Below, in pieces: positions 43,825-52,795 of a stretch of 64,000 nucleotides of DNA. Source of the stretch: Aquimarina mytili (lineage in GTDB: Bacteria; Bacteroidota; Bacteroidia; Flavobacteriales; Flavobacteriaceae); assembly GCF_016735115.1 (NCBI RefSeq), contig NZ_JAERQJ010000013.1, forward strand, positions 1 to 64,000, given 5' to 3'. Position 1 is the first letter of the stretch, and every line of letters starts with the position of its first letter. The position numbers were made by a program, and so were the translations under genes. The notes under the pieces were generated by a model. It saw nothing but the letters and a program-made list of their open reading frames with translations, made no database searches and was not told the origin of the DNA.

Positions 43825-44535
43825 ATGATGAAAACAATCGGTCTAATTGGAGGAATGAGCTGGGAATCATCGGCAGTATATTACGAACTTATTAATAAAC
43901 ATGTAAAAAAACGGCTTGGAGGATTTCATTCCGCTCAATGCATATTAAATTCGGTTGATTTTTCTAAAATTGAAAAGTTACAACGGGATAATAATTGGGA
44001 TGAGCTGAATGGACTAATGGTAAAATCTGCCAAACAACTAGAAAATGCAGGAGCAGATCTAATTATACTTTGCACTAATACAATGCATCTTTGTAGTACC
44101 GAAATTATCAATAATACCTCTATCCCTTTTTTGCATATCGCAGAAGCAACTGGTGCCAAAATTAAGTCTCAAGGAGCAAGTAAAGTAGCACTTCTTGGAA
44201 CAAAGTTCACAATGGAAAAAGATTTTTTTAAGAATATTTTAAATGACCTCGGTATCAAAACTATAATTCCTAACAAGAAAGACAGAGAAATCACGCACAA
44301 CATTATTTATAAAGAACTAGTACTTGGAGACATTAATGAACATTCTAAGCAAGAGCTAAAGAGAATTATAACCGATCTTAAACAACAAGGTACTGAGGGA
44401 GTAATATTAGGCTGTACAGAATTGCCTTTATTAATTAAACCGGAAGATGTAGACATCCCTGTATTTGATACCACCAAAATACATGCTGAAAGTGCAGTTG
44501 ATCTGGCTTTAAATAAAGAAAACATCAAATTATAA
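43825..44535 (+). CDS. Aspartate/glutamate racemase family protein, 236 aa
   Basis: The start IGLIGGMSWESSAVYYELIN, first catalytic Cys in ILCTNTMH and second in LGCTELPLL are the hallmarks of the Asp/Glu racemase superfamily (YgeA-like). Both Cys are present, so racemisation by the two-base mechanism is possible. It starts 11 bases after the PhzF gene in the ArsR-led operon. The specific amino acid cannot be told. Confidence 0.88.
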   Translation: MMKTIGLIGGMSWESSAVYYELINKHVKKRLGGFHSAQCILNSVDFSKIEKLQRDNNWDELNGLMVKSAKQLENAGADLIILCTNTMHLCSTEIINNTSIPFLHIAEATGAKIKSQGASKVALLGTKFTMEKDFFKNILNDLGIKTIIPNKKDREITHNIIYKELVLGDINEHSKQELKRIITDLKQQGTEGVILGCTELPLLIKPEDVDIPVFDTTKIHAESAVDLALNKENIKL

Positions 44536-44545
44536 AAGCAAGTAC

Positions 44546-45580
44546 ATGACCGAATTCAAAAACAAACAATGGATATACACCAAAAGACCTGAGAAATTAG
44601 TCGATGATAGCCATTACACTCTAAATGAAAGTACAATTAACACCGCACAATTACGGCCTGGGCAAGCGATAATACACTCAGAGTTCTTTAGTGTTGATCC
44701 GTATATGCGTATCCAGCAATCGAGCAAAGATACCTGGGAGGAGCCTCATCCTCTTAATACTATACAAGGTGGTGCTGTCGTTGGCAAAATCATTGCAATA
44801 AATGATATACAAAGTGATTTAAATGAAGGAGATTGGGTGTTATCATATACGGGATGGCAAGAATATGCAATTGCAGATATAAGTAGCCTTCGCAAATTAG
44901 ATCCAAGAGAGGTTCCTGTTACCACGGCATTAGGTGTTTTGGGCATGCCCGCCAGGATTGCTTATTTTGGACTTATTGAAGCCGGAAAACCTAAACAAGG
45001 CGAAACTGTAGTCGTTTCTGGTGCATCGGGTGCAGTAGGCCAAGTTGTGGCTCAAATTGCTAAAATAAAAGGATGTAAGGTAGTTGGTATCGCCGGATCT
45101 GATGAAAAAACGAAATACCTCAGAGAAACACTTAACCTGGATGCTGTAATTAATTATAAAAAGCACTCTTCTGCTTTAGCTATGAAAAATGTACTTTCAA
45201 GAGTTTGCCCAGAAGGGATTGATATCTATTATGATAATGTAGGAGGATATATAACTGACGCAATTTTTGAAGTTATTAATCTTAGAGCCAGAATTATCAT
45301 TTGTGGTCAGATTTCGCAATATTCTGGTGGATTAGATGATCCAGAATTAGGCCCTAGGTTTTTACATAAAATGCTATATAAGAGAGCTACAATACAAGGA
45401 GTTTTGGCTCGTGATTATAATGACCGAATGGATGAAATGCTCAAAGAAATGACCCCTTGGGTTAAAGACGAATCCCTAAAATATAAAGAAACGATTGTTC
45501 ATGGTTTTGAAAATTTACCTAAGGCACTCAATATGCTTTTCTTTGGTAAAAATACCGGAAAACTAATCGTAAAAAGATAA
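44546..45580 (+). CDS. NADP-dependent zinc-free medium-chain oxidoreductase, 344 aa
   Basis: The MDR fold is shown by the NADP-binding ASGAVGQVVAQIAKIKGCKV and the preceding LGVLGMPARIAYFGL; an N-terminal motif FFSVDPYMRIQQSS and a later VCPEGIDIYYDNVGGYITDA fit the leukotriene B4 dehydrogenase/curcumin reductase subfamily. It reduces activated double bonds of enones with NADPH. It is the last gene of the ArsR operon; its stop codon abuts the stop codon of the convergent helicase gene with no base between. Confidence 0.9.
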   Translation: MTEFKNKQWIYTKRPEKLVDDSHYTLNESTINTAQLRPGQAIIHSEFFSVDPYMRIQQSSKDTWEEPHPLNTIQGGAVVGKIIAINDIQSDLNEGDWVLSYTGWQEYAIADISSLRKLDPREVPVTTALGVLGMPARIAYFGLIEAGKPKQGETVVVSGASGAVGQVVAQIAKIKGCKVVGIAGSDEKTKYLRETLNLDAVINYKKHSSALAMKNVLSRVCPEGIDIYYDNVGGYITDAIFEVINLRARIIICGQISQYSGGLDDPELGPRFLHKMLYKRATIQGVLARDYNDRMDEMLKEMTPWVKDESLKYKETIVHGFENLPKALNMLFFGKNTGKLIVKR

Positions 45581-47101
45581 TTAATCATCCATAAAAAGTT
45601 GATTAATTTTAGATCTTAATTTTCGTTTATAATCTTCTTCTAACCAATCTCTATAGTTTTTAGTGCTTTTACTAATGCAATACGAGTACCTACGTACACG
45701 ATATTCTATATCTTGATCTAGTAATTTGCTAAGAATTCTTGCATCAAAAACATCTTCACTATTTTCAACACACATTTTGGCGTGTTGTTCTATAGACTTT
45801 TCTAGAACGGTAAGACTTCTAAGGTTATATTTTTTCGTTTTTGCGTATTCCTCTTCAATGTCAAATTCTATATCAGTTGACTTGGCAAACTCTTTTCTGA
45901 TATCATCTGGAAGTACGTATTTAAAATTTCTTTCAATCTCCTCATCTCCAACCAAACTATCATAATAAAAATCCGGAGATCTAAATATAGATTGCCAATC
46001 CATCTCAGCATTCCACAAACCAAATCTGGCTGTATTATTTCCTAAGTCAATAATCGAGAATTCTGGTTTTGTTGGTAACACACGAGACCCCCTACCAATC
46101 ATCTGGAAATATAACGTAAGCGACTTTGTTGCTCTATTAAGGATAATACTTTCTACTGTAGGCTCATCAAAACCTGTGGTCAAGATACTAACTGAAGTTA
46201 ATATTGCATCATTAGTCTCCTTAAACCATTTTAAGATATCTTCTCTTTCCTGTTTACTATTCGTATTATCTAAATGGCGAATGGGATACCCCGCCTTTTT
46301 AAAAGTATCATACACATAAACAGATGTATTAATACCATTATTAAAAATCAGTGTTTTCTTTCCTTTTGATCGTTCCTCATATGCATGCAACAATTTATCC
46401 TGCATCATCATATTGGTATACAACTCTTCAGAAGATTTAACGGTATAATCTCCATTCATACCAATCTTTAGCGATCCCAAACCAACATCATAAGTATAGG
46501 TTACAGGCTTTGCCAAAAACCCACTTTTAATTAAGGAGTCTATAGTATCTCCCACAATAAGCTCATTATAATTGTCCTTCATAGGAAGCTTCATATTTGA
46601 GCTAAGCGGAGTTGCTGTAACACCAAGAATAAAGCAGTTTTTAAAGAACCTAAAAAGCTTTCTAAATGAATTATAATGTGCCTCATCTATTATAACCATT
46701 CCTATATCATGCAGTTCGAGTTTATCATCATTAAGCCTATTGTTTAAGGTCTCTACCATAGCAACGAAACACATATACTCGCCTTGGTCATAAAGTTCTT
46801 TAACTGCACTATTGATGATTTTATTCTTTACCCGAAATTCGGTGAGCATCTTAGAAGTTTGACCGCAAAGTTCTATTCGGTGAGTAAGCACAACCACTTT
46901 TTTCTTAGTAGCTTCTATATATCGTCTTACGATTTCAGAAAAAATTACAGTCTTACCACCCCCTGTTGGTAGTTGATAGAGAAGATTATACTTTGAAGGA
47001 AATTCTTCCAAGCGACTAAATATCTTATCGATATCTCTTTGCTGGTAGTCGTATAAAACTTTTTGTTCTTTTTTTTCTATTTCAGTGGGTAATGCTCCCA
47101 T
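45581..47101 (-). CDS. DEAD/DEAH-box helicase, 506 aa
   Basis: An SF2 helicase: Walker A LPTGGGKTVIFSE, DEAH in VIIDEAHYNSFRKLF, motif III VTATP, motif VI FQMIGRGSRV. The helicase core occupies about 15-390; the C-terminal 110 residues are charged and helical with no nuclease domain seen. It is a stand-alone type similar to restriction-like or repair helicases. No methylase or nuclease gene adjoins, so I do not call it a defence system. It is monocistronic, tail to tail with the oxidoreductase. Confidence 0.88.
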   Translation of the reverse strand: MGALPTEIEKKEQKVLYDYQQRDIDKIFSRLEEFPSKYNLLYQLPTGGGKTVIFSEIVRRYIEATKKKVVVLTHRIELCGQTSKMLTEFRVKNKIINSAVKELYDQGEYMCFVAMVETLNNRLNDDKLELHDIGMVIIDEAHYNSFRKLFRFFKNCFILGVTATPLSSNMKLPMKDNYNELIVGDTIDSLIKSGFLAKPVTYTYDVGLGSLKIGMNGDYTVKSSEELYTNMMMQDKLLHAYEERSKGKKTLIFNNGINTSVYVYDTFKKAGYPIRHLDNTNSKQEREDILKWFKETNDAILTSVSILTTGFDEPTVESIILNRATKSLTLYFQMIGRGSRVLPTKPEFSIIDLGNNTARFGLWNAEMDWQSIFRSPDFYYDSLVGDEEIERNFKYVLPDDIRKEFAKSTDIEFDIEEEYAKTKKYNLRSLTVLEKSIEQHAKMCVENSEDVFDARILSKLLDQDIEYRVRRYSYCISKSTKNYRDWLEEDYKRKLRSKINQLFMDD

Positions 47102-47124
47102 TAGGTTTTATTAAAAATAAGCTA

Positions 47125-47132
47125 CAAAATTA
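47125..47132 (-). promoter_or_regulatory. Bacteroidota -7 element, minus strand
   Basis: TAATTTTG on the minus strand, 23 bases upstream of the helicase start. A TTG is at 47157-47159 on the same strand with a 24-base gap, slightly long. Confidence 0.45.
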
Positions 47133-47216
47133 AACACTTTAAGAGGTTATACGAAACAATTGGCGAAATATATTTTTTTTCTTGATCGAATTAAAATGTT
47201 AATTATTCATAATTCC

Positions 47217-47248
47217 TTGATTAAAAACCTAGTGTTATCTTAATTTTG
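47217..47248 (+). promoter_or_regulatory. Promoter with -33 TTG and -7 TAATTTTG
   Basis: TTG (47217-47219), 21 bases, then TAATTTTG (47241-47248), 25 bases before the hydrolase ATG. It fits the Flavobacterium consensus. Confidence 0.5.
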
Positions 47249-47273
47249 AAGCTTGAAATCCTAACTCAAACCA

Positions 47274-48143
47274 ATGAATAAAAAGGATAAAGATTCAATT
47301 CCAATTCAAGCACTTTTAGTTCCTAAATCTATACTGCGCACCGGGAAAATACTAAATTGGATATCTCCTCTTCTTGCATCAAGGTTTGCCGCAAGAATGT
47401 TTTTGACTCCATTTAGTTATGAAATGCCTGAGCGCGAAAAACCAATGTTCGAGAAAAGTAAAAAAACACGTATACGTATAAAAAAAATTAACCGTGAGAT
47501 AATGGTATATGAATATGGGCAATCAGATAAGAAAATATTACTAGTACATGGATGGTCTGGCAGTGGCACCCAACTTTCAAAAATAGCCGATCAATTATTA
47601 GCAAAAGGATATAGTACCGTTAGTTTTGACGCTCCTGCTCATGGTAAATCTCCCGGAAAAAGAACAATTTTACCTCATTTTCTTGAAGTTATTTATCATT
47701 TAGAGAAGACCCATGGCCCTTTTGAAGCCGCTGTAGGCCATTCTCTTGGTGGTATGTCTTTACTTAGAACAACTAAGTTTGGTTTGAAAATAAAAAAATT
47801 AGTAATCATTGGTACTGCTAATAGTATAACAGCTGTTACTAAAAACTTTGCGAATAATCTTCAACTTGGGCCAAAAGTAGCTACACTTTTAAAATCCTAT
47901 TTTGATAAAAGATATGGCGAAGATCTTAACAATTACTCGGGCGCTGTATCTGCCAAAGGAGTAAAAATACCTACCTTGGTAGTGCACGACAAAAATGATG
48001 TTGACGTACATTACAGTTCTGCTAATGAAATAGCAAAAGAATTAGAAAATGGAGAGTTATTATTTACAGAACAATTGGGTCATCGCAAAATCTTGGGTAA
48101 TGAAGAGGTTATTTCTAAAATTGTAAAATTTATTTTGGAATAA
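47274..48143 (+). CDS. Alpha/beta hydrolase, 289 aa
   Basis: An alpha/beta-hydrolase fold with oxyanion-hole LLVHGWSGSGTQLS, nucleophile elbow GHSLGG, acid near VHDKNDVDVHYSS and His in QLGHRKILG. It is cytosolic; the catalytic triad is complete. Typical substrates are esters or peptides, but no subfamily is clear. It lies 63 bases before the first MsrB start and may share its transcript. Confidence 0.88.
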   Translation: MNKKDKDSIPIQALLVPKSILRTGKILNWISPLLASRFAARMFLTPFSYEMPEREKPMFEKSKKTRIRIKKINREIMVYEYGQSDKKILLVHGWSGSGTQLSKIADQLLAKGYSTVSFDAPAHGKSPGKRTILPHFLEVIYHLEKTHGPFEAAVGHSLGGMSLLRTTKFGLKIKKLVIIGTANSITAVTKNFANNLQLGPKVATLLKSYFDKRYGEDLNNYSGAVSAKGVKIPTLVVHDKNDVDVHYSSANEIAKELENGELLFTEQLGHRKILGNEEVISKIVKFILE

Positions 48144-48206
48144 TTCTTGATGTGTTATTCATTAGAAATTTGTACGACTATATATAGAAACAAATATTCT
48201 AAACGT

Positions 48207-48701
48207 ATGAAACAGTTTATCATTTTAATTATTGGAGCTTTAGTCATTAGTTGTACAGGTGTTGCTCAACAAGAAACAAAAAAGCAAAATAAAGCCTATG
48301 CCGTTTCTAAAACCAATGCCGAATGGAAAAAAATTCTGACATCAGATCAGTATTACATCCTTAGGCAAGCAGGAACCGAAAGACCTTTTTCAAGTCCGCT
48401 AAACAAATTATATGCTTCAGGAACATTTCATTGCGCAGCATGTAACACCCCGTTATATGAAAGTAAATATAAGTTTGATAGTGGTACTGGCTGGCCTAGT
48501 TTTGATCGAGCTGTAGAAGGAAATATTGAAAAGGATGTAGATCATAAACTAGGTTACGCTCGTACCGAACTATTATGCAATACATGCGGCGGTCATTTGG
48601 GACATATATTTAATGACGGACCAAGAGAAACAACCGGAATGAGGCATTGTATCAATGGAGATGCATTAGTCTTTGTACCTAAAAAATCAAAAAATGAGTA
48701 A
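48207..48701 (+). CDS. msrB: Peptide-methionine (R)-S-oxide reductase, lipoprotein form, 164 aa
   Basis: The start is the ATG at 48207, which gives a lipoprotein signal ([16 protein letters not shown]); the longer frame does not. The MsrB domain has zinc CxxC pairs ([19 protein letters not shown]), the DSGTGWPSF motif and catalytic Cys in RHCING. Exported and lipid-anchored, it would repair oxidised Met in envelope proteins. It overlaps the second msrB by 8 bases, so expression is coupled. Confidence 0.9.
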   Translation: MKQFIILIIGALVISCTGVAQQETKKQNKAYAVSKTNAEWKKILTSDQYYILRQAGTERPFSSPLNKLYASGTFHCAACNTPLYESKYKFDSGTGWPSFDRAVEGNIEKDVDHKLGYARTELLCNTCGGHLGHIFNDGPRETTGMRHCINGDALVFVPKKSKNE

Positions 48702-49089
48702 ATATCCAATACAAAAATCTGAAGCAGAGTGGAAATCTCAGCTTAGCGAAGAGCAATATAGGGTACTTAGACAAAAAGGAACAGAAAGACCATTTACAGG
48801 CGAGTATAATATGCATTTTGAAGAAGGAACATATACTTGTATGGCATGTGACACTCCTTTATTTAAAAGTAGTACCAAATTTGATTCTGGTTGTGGTTGG
48901 CCTAGTTTTGATGAATCAATAGACGGTAACGTTGAATATATTAAAGATACATCCCATGGCATGATCAGAACTGAGATATTATGCTCCAATTGTGGTAGTC
49001 ATTTAGGTCATGTATTTAATGATGGTCCAACACAAACAGGTCAACGATATTGTGTAAACTCGGTAAGCATAGATTTTGACAAAAAATAA
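48694..49089 (+). CDS. msrB: Peptide-methionine (R)-S-oxide reductase, cytosolic form, 131 aa
   Basis: The start is the ATG at 48694 ([13 protein letters not shown]), inside the end of the preceding msrB. Zinc Cys pairs are in CMACDTPLF and [10 protein letters not shown]; the DSGCGWPSF motif and catalytic Cys in RYCVNS are present. There is no signal peptide, so it is cytosolic. It is a paralogue of the lipoprotein copy, so the pair covers both compartments. Confidence 0.9.
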   Translation: MSKYPIQKSEAEWKSQLSEEQYRVLRQKGTERPFTGEYNMHFEEGTYTCMACDTPLFKSSTKFDSGCGWPSFDESIDGNVEYIKDTSHGMIRTEILCSNCGSHLGHVFNDGPTQTGQRYCVNSVSIDFDKK

Positions 49090-49113
49090 ATTCACAACAA
49101 ATAATTAATATTT

Positions 49114-49608
49114 ATGAAAAAGATTCTTTTTTTACTTAGTATATCTATCGTTTTATTCTCTTCTTGTGAAGGAGATCAAGGACCTCCAGGACCGCAAGGC
49201 GAACCAGGTTTAATTGGTGAAGCTTTCGAGAGAACAATTAGCTTTAATGCTGCAAATGAGTTTCTTGAAAGAATCCCGTTAAATCCCAATATAGCACCAA
49301 ATGACGTAATTTTAGTATACCGCTTAGAAGACGTTATTGATAATCTTAAAGTATGGGAGCCCTTGCCTACAGTTACTCTTTTCTTGAATGATGCAGCAGA
49401 TACATCTGTACAATATAGATTTAATTTTACTGTAGGGGATATAGATATTATTATGGAAAGTAATAATTTGGATCTTGTACCTGCAAATTTAACAGAGAAT
49501 CAAGTATTTAGAATTGTGATTGTGCCTGCAGAAGTTGCATCCAGTTCAAATATCAATTTTAATGATTTTAATGCAGTTCAAAGTGCATTACAATTAGAAT
49601 TCAATTAA
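49114..49608 (+). CDS. Lipoprotein with short collagen-like stretch, 164 aa
   Basis: A lipobox at IVLFSSC (Cys18) is followed at once by GDQGPPGPQGEPGLIGE, four or five Gly-X-Y triplets, then a beta domain (RTISFNAANEFLERIPLNP, VQYRFNFTVGDIDIIME). The collagen stretch is too short to form a stable triple helix alone and may act as a stalk. This is a common small flavobacterial lipoprotein layout of unknown function. It lies 24 bases after the second msrB and ends at a terminator. Confidence 0.8.
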   Translation: MKKILFLLSISIVLFSSCEGDQGPPGPQGEPGLIGEAFERTISFNAANEFLERIPLNPNIAPNDVILVYRLEDVIDNLKVWEPLPTVTLFLNDAADTSVQYRFNFTVGDIDIIMESNNLDLVPANLTENQVFRIVIVPAEVASSSNINFNDFNAVQSALQLEFN

Positions 49609-49651
49609 TCGTTTGATTTCAGAGGTAATACTACCATTACAATAAAAATTT

Positions 49652-49681
49652 AACACCATCCTTGTGATGGTGTTTTTTTAT
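49652..49681 (+). terminator. Rho-independent terminator
   Basis: The stem AACACCATC / GATGGTGTT with a 5-base loop and seven T ends the hydrolase-msrB-lipoprotein stretch. Confidence 0.9.
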
Positions 49682-49781
49682 TATAGCATTTAGCTTCACT
49701 CTTATTCTTAGCGAATACTTAATTCCTTTTCAGGTTAGCCGAATTATCCTTAAATTCGTGACTTCAAAAAAATCGACATTT

Positions 49782-51173
49782 ATGAGCACATATGATATCA
49801 TTGTTTTAGGAAGTGGTCCTGGCGGTTATGTTACCGCAATTAGAGCTTCACAATTAGGATTTAAAACTGCAGTAGTAGAAAAAGAAAGCTTAGGCGGTGT
49901 ATGTTTAAATTGGGGATGTATCCCAACCAAAGCACTATTAAAAAGTGCTCAGGTATTTGAATATCTTAAACATGCTTCAGACTTTGGGCTTACGGTTGAA
50001 AAATTTGACAAAGACTTCGATGCCGTTGTAAAGCGTAGCCGAGGTGTTGCAGATGGAATGAGCAAAGGTGTGCAATTCTTAATGAAAAAGAATAAAATAG
50101 ATGTTATAGAAGGTTTCGGGAAATTGAAAGCCAATAATAAGGTTACTGTTACTGATAAAGACGGTAAAGCTACTGATTATGAAGCAAAGCATATTATCAT
50201 TGCCACCGGAGCTAGATCAAGAGAGCTACCAAACCTGCCACAAGATGGTAAAAAAGTGATAGGATATAGAGAAGCAATGACACTAAAATCTCAACCCAAG
50301 AAAATGATTGTAGTGGGATCTGGTGCGATTGGTGTTGAATTTGCTCATTTTTACAATGCAATGGGTACAGAAGTTACTATTGTAGAATTTTTACCAAACC
50401 TTGTTCCTTTAGAAGATGAAGAAGTTTCTAAACAGTTTGAACGTAATTTCAAAAAGGCTGGAATTAAAGTAATGACGAATTCTTCTGTTGAAAGTGTAGA
50501 TACTAGTGGTGATGTTTTAAAGGCCACAGTAAAAACCAAAAAAGGAGAAGAAGTTCTTGAAGCCGATATCGTTTTATCTGCCGTAGGAATTAAGACCAAC
50601 ATAGAGAATATAGGATTAGAGGAATTAGGAATAGCTACCGATAGAGATAAAATCGTAGTCAATGATTGGTATCAAACCAATATACCTGGCGTTTATGCTA
50701 TTGGAGATGTAGTTGCAGGACCTGCTTTAGCACATGTTGCTTCAGCAGAAGGAATCACTTGTGTTGAAAAAATCGCAGGTATGCATGTAGAAGCCATAGA
50801 TTATGGCAACATCCCTGGTTGTACATATGCTTCTCCTGAGATTGCTAGTGTCGGAATGACGGAAAAACAAGCTAAAGAAGCGGGTTACGACATTAAAGTA
50901 GGTAAATTTCCATTCTCTGCTTCTGGTAAAGCTAGTGCAGCTGGAACTAAAGATGGCTTTGTAAAAGTTATATTTGATGCTAAATATGGAGAATGGTTAG
51001 GTTGCCATATGATCGGTGCCGGAGTTACAGATATGATTGCAGAAGCAGTTCTAGGTAGAAAATTAGAAACTACAGGTCATGAAGTTTTAAAAGCAATTCA
51101 CCCTCATCCAACAATGAGTGAAGCCGTTATGGAAGCTGTGGCAGATGCTTATGACGAAGTAATTCATTTATAA
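49782..51173 (+). CDS. lpdA: Dihydrolipoyl dehydrogenase (E3), 463 aa
   Basis: The start is the ATG at 49782 (MSTYDIIVLGSGPGGY); the frame extends to a GTG at 49758. The FAD site is GSGPGGYVTAIRA, redox disulfide GGVCLNWGCIPTKAL, NAD site VVGSGAIGVEFAHFY, second FAD GVYAIGDVVAG, and C-terminal His-Glu pair HPHPTMSEAV. It reoxidises lipoamide in the pyruvate, 2-oxoglutarate, branched-chain dehydrogenase or glycine cleavage complexes; no E1/E2 gene is adjacent, so the complex is not known. It is monocistronic. Confidence 0.95.
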   Translation: MSTYDIIVLGSGPGGYVTAIRASQLGFKTAVVEKESLGGVCLNWGCIPTKALLKSAQVFEYLKHASDFGLTVEKFDKDFDAVVKRSRGVADGMSKGVQFLMKKNKIDVIEGFGKLKANNKVTVTDKDGKATDYEAKHIIIATGARSRELPNLPQDGKKVIGYREAMTLKSQPKKMIVVGSGAIGVEFAHFYNAMGTEVTIVEFLPNLVPLEDEEVSKQFERNFKKAGIKVMTNSSVESVDTSGDVLKATVKTKKGEEVLEADIVLSAVGIKTNIENIGLEELGIATDRDKIVVNDWYQTNIPGVYAIGDVVAGPALAHVASAEGITCVEKIAGMHVEAIDYGNIPGCTYASPEIASVGMTEKQAKEAGYDIKVGKFPFSASGKASAAGTKDGFVKVIFDAKYGEWLGCHMIGAGVTDMIAEAVLGRKLETTGHEVLKAIHPHPTMSEAVMEAVADAYDEVIHL

Positions 51174-51196
51174 GAAAAAAAGAGAGTCTACATAAA

Positions 51197-51229
51197 AAAA
51201 TCCGCTATAAAATATAGCGGATTTTTTTA
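51197..51229. terminator. Bidirectional terminator
   Basis: The stem ATCCGCTATA / TATAGCGGAT with a 3-base loop, A-run before and T-run after, lies between the convergent lpdA and acyltransferase genes. Confidence 0.9.
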
Positions 51230-51254
51230 TATCATTAAGTGATATTATTTATAC

Positions 51255-52514
51255 TTATTCACCCATTGCAGCAGCTACAGCAGCCGACATACGTTTATAA
51301 ATACCACTCTCTAATCGTTCACGTATTGCCGAAAATGCAACTAGTGTTTCTTCTATATCTTTCATTGTATGCGATGCCGTAGGAATTAATCGTAATAATA
51401 TTAATCCTTTAGGAATAACTGGGTACACCACAATAGAACAGAAAATACCATGATTTTCTCTAAGATCTTTAACTAATGCCATGGCTTCAGGAATACTCCC
51501 TTTTAAATAAACCGGCGTTACACAGCTTTGCGTAGTACCAAGATCAAAACCTCTATCTCTTAATCCATTTTGCAATGCATTTACATTCTCCCATAGTTTA
51601 GCTTTAAGTTCTGGCATGGTTCTAAGCATATCCAAACGCTTCAAAGCACCTACTACTAATTGCATTTGCAATGATTTCGCAAACATCTGAGAACGTAAAT
51701 TATATTTAAGATAATCTATAATTTCTTGATCTGCAGCTATAAAAGCTCCTGTACTAGCCATAGATTTCGCAAAAGTCGCAAAATATACATCTATCTGGTC
51801 TTGCACACCTTGCTCCTCTCCTGTTCCTGCTCCGGTTGCTCCTAATGTTCCAAATCCATGAGCATCATCTACAAAAAGCCTGAAGTTATATTTTTCTTTT
51901 AAAGCTACTATTTCTTTTAATCTTCCTTGCTCGCCTCTCATTCCAAAAACACCTTCAGAGATTAATAAAATTCCTCCTCCTGTTTTTTCGGCCATTTTAG
52001 TAGCACGCATTAGATTTTTTTCAATACTCTCGATATCATTATGACGATATGTATATCTTTTTCCTTGATGTAGTCGTACTCCATCAATTATACATGCATG
52101 TGCATCTACATCATATACTATAATATCATCTTTACTTACCAATGCATCAATGGTAGACACCATTCCTTGATAACCAAAGTTTAATAGATAAGCTGCTTCT
52201 TTATCAACAAACTCTGCAAGTTCATTCTGAAGCTGTTCATGTAAATCTGTATGACCACTCATCATCCTTGCTCCCATTGGGTAAGCCGATCCATAATTTG
52301 CTGCTGCTTCTGCATCAACCTTGCGAACTTCTGCTTTATTGGCTAACCCCAAATAATCATTAATACTCCAAGTGATTACTTCTCTTCCTTGAAACTTCAT
52401 TCTATTTGATATAGGCCCTTCTAATTTTGGAAAAACAAAATATCCCTCTGCCTGATCTGCCCATTTTCCTAATGGTCCTTTGTCTTTATAAATTTTATCA
52501 AATAAATCTCTCAT
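51255..52514 (-). CDS. Alpha-oxoamine synthase, probable cysteate fatty acyltransferase, 419 aa
   Basis: A fold-type I PLP enzyme of the KBL/BioF/serine palmitoyltransferase group: TWSINDYLGLANK, DAHACIIDGV (PLP-stacking His139), FRLFVDDAHGFGTLG, and PLP Lys250 in FATFAKSMASTG. In Flavobacterium johnsoniae the enzyme of this family, Fjoh_2419, condenses cysteate with a fatty acyl thioester to make the sulfonolipid base capnine. The upstream gene on the same strand is a cysteine synthase-like enzyme that could supply cysteate, which supports this reading over BioF or KBL. Serine palmitoyltransferase activity remains an alternative. Sulfonolipids are needed for normal gliding in that species. 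Confidence 0.75.
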   Translation of the reverse strand: MRDLFDKIYKDKGPLGKWADQAEGYFVFPKLEGPISNRMKFQGREVITWSINDYLGLANKAEVRKVDAEAAANYGSAYPMGARMMSGHTDLHEQLQNELAEFVDKEAAYLLNFGYQGMVSTIDALVSKDDIIVYDVDAHACIIDGVRLHQGKRYTYRHNDIESIEKNLMRATKMAEKTGGGILLISEGVFGMRGEQGRLKEIVALKEKYNFRLFVDDAHGFGTLGATGAGTGEEQGVQDQIDVYFATFAKSMASTGAFIAADQEIIDYLKYNLRSQMFAKSLQMQLVVGALKRLDMLRTMPELKAKLWENVNALQNGLRDRGFDLGTTQSCVTPVYLKGSIPEAMALVKDLRENHGIFCSIVVYPVIPKGLILLRLIPTASHTMKDIEETLVAFSAIRERLESGIYKRMSAAVAAAMGE

Positions 52515-52742
52515 CTATCAAAAATTTGTTTCTTATAAGTGTGCGAAAATACGGAAAATTGATTTGATGGCATAATTATATTCTAATTCACTTTTACAAA
52601 GTTTCATTTTAACAAATCATCATCTCAGTACTCTCAAACAACCAAATATATTAATGTTTTTTGTTAATTTAATGATTAAAAACAAACCAAACACAAGTTT
52701 ATTTGCTGTTTTCTTGTATTTAGATTTAAAAGATATTATAAA

Positions 52743-52775
52743 AAAATGCATTTGATCGTTGATCAAATGCATTTT
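52743..52775 (-). terminator. Rho-independent terminator
   Basis: A perfect 15-bp stem (AAAATGCATTTGATC and its complement, 3-base loop) with seven T on the minus strand, 21 bases past the cysteine synthase-like gene. It separates that gene from the acyltransferase gene, so the two have at least partly separate transcripts. Confidence 0.9.
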
Positions 52776-52795
52776 ATCTTTCAATTTCTTATGTT

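Noticed and set aside
45581-47101. Defence-island helicase
   Set aside because: It is a single SF2 helicase with no nuclease, methylase or other defence gene around it.
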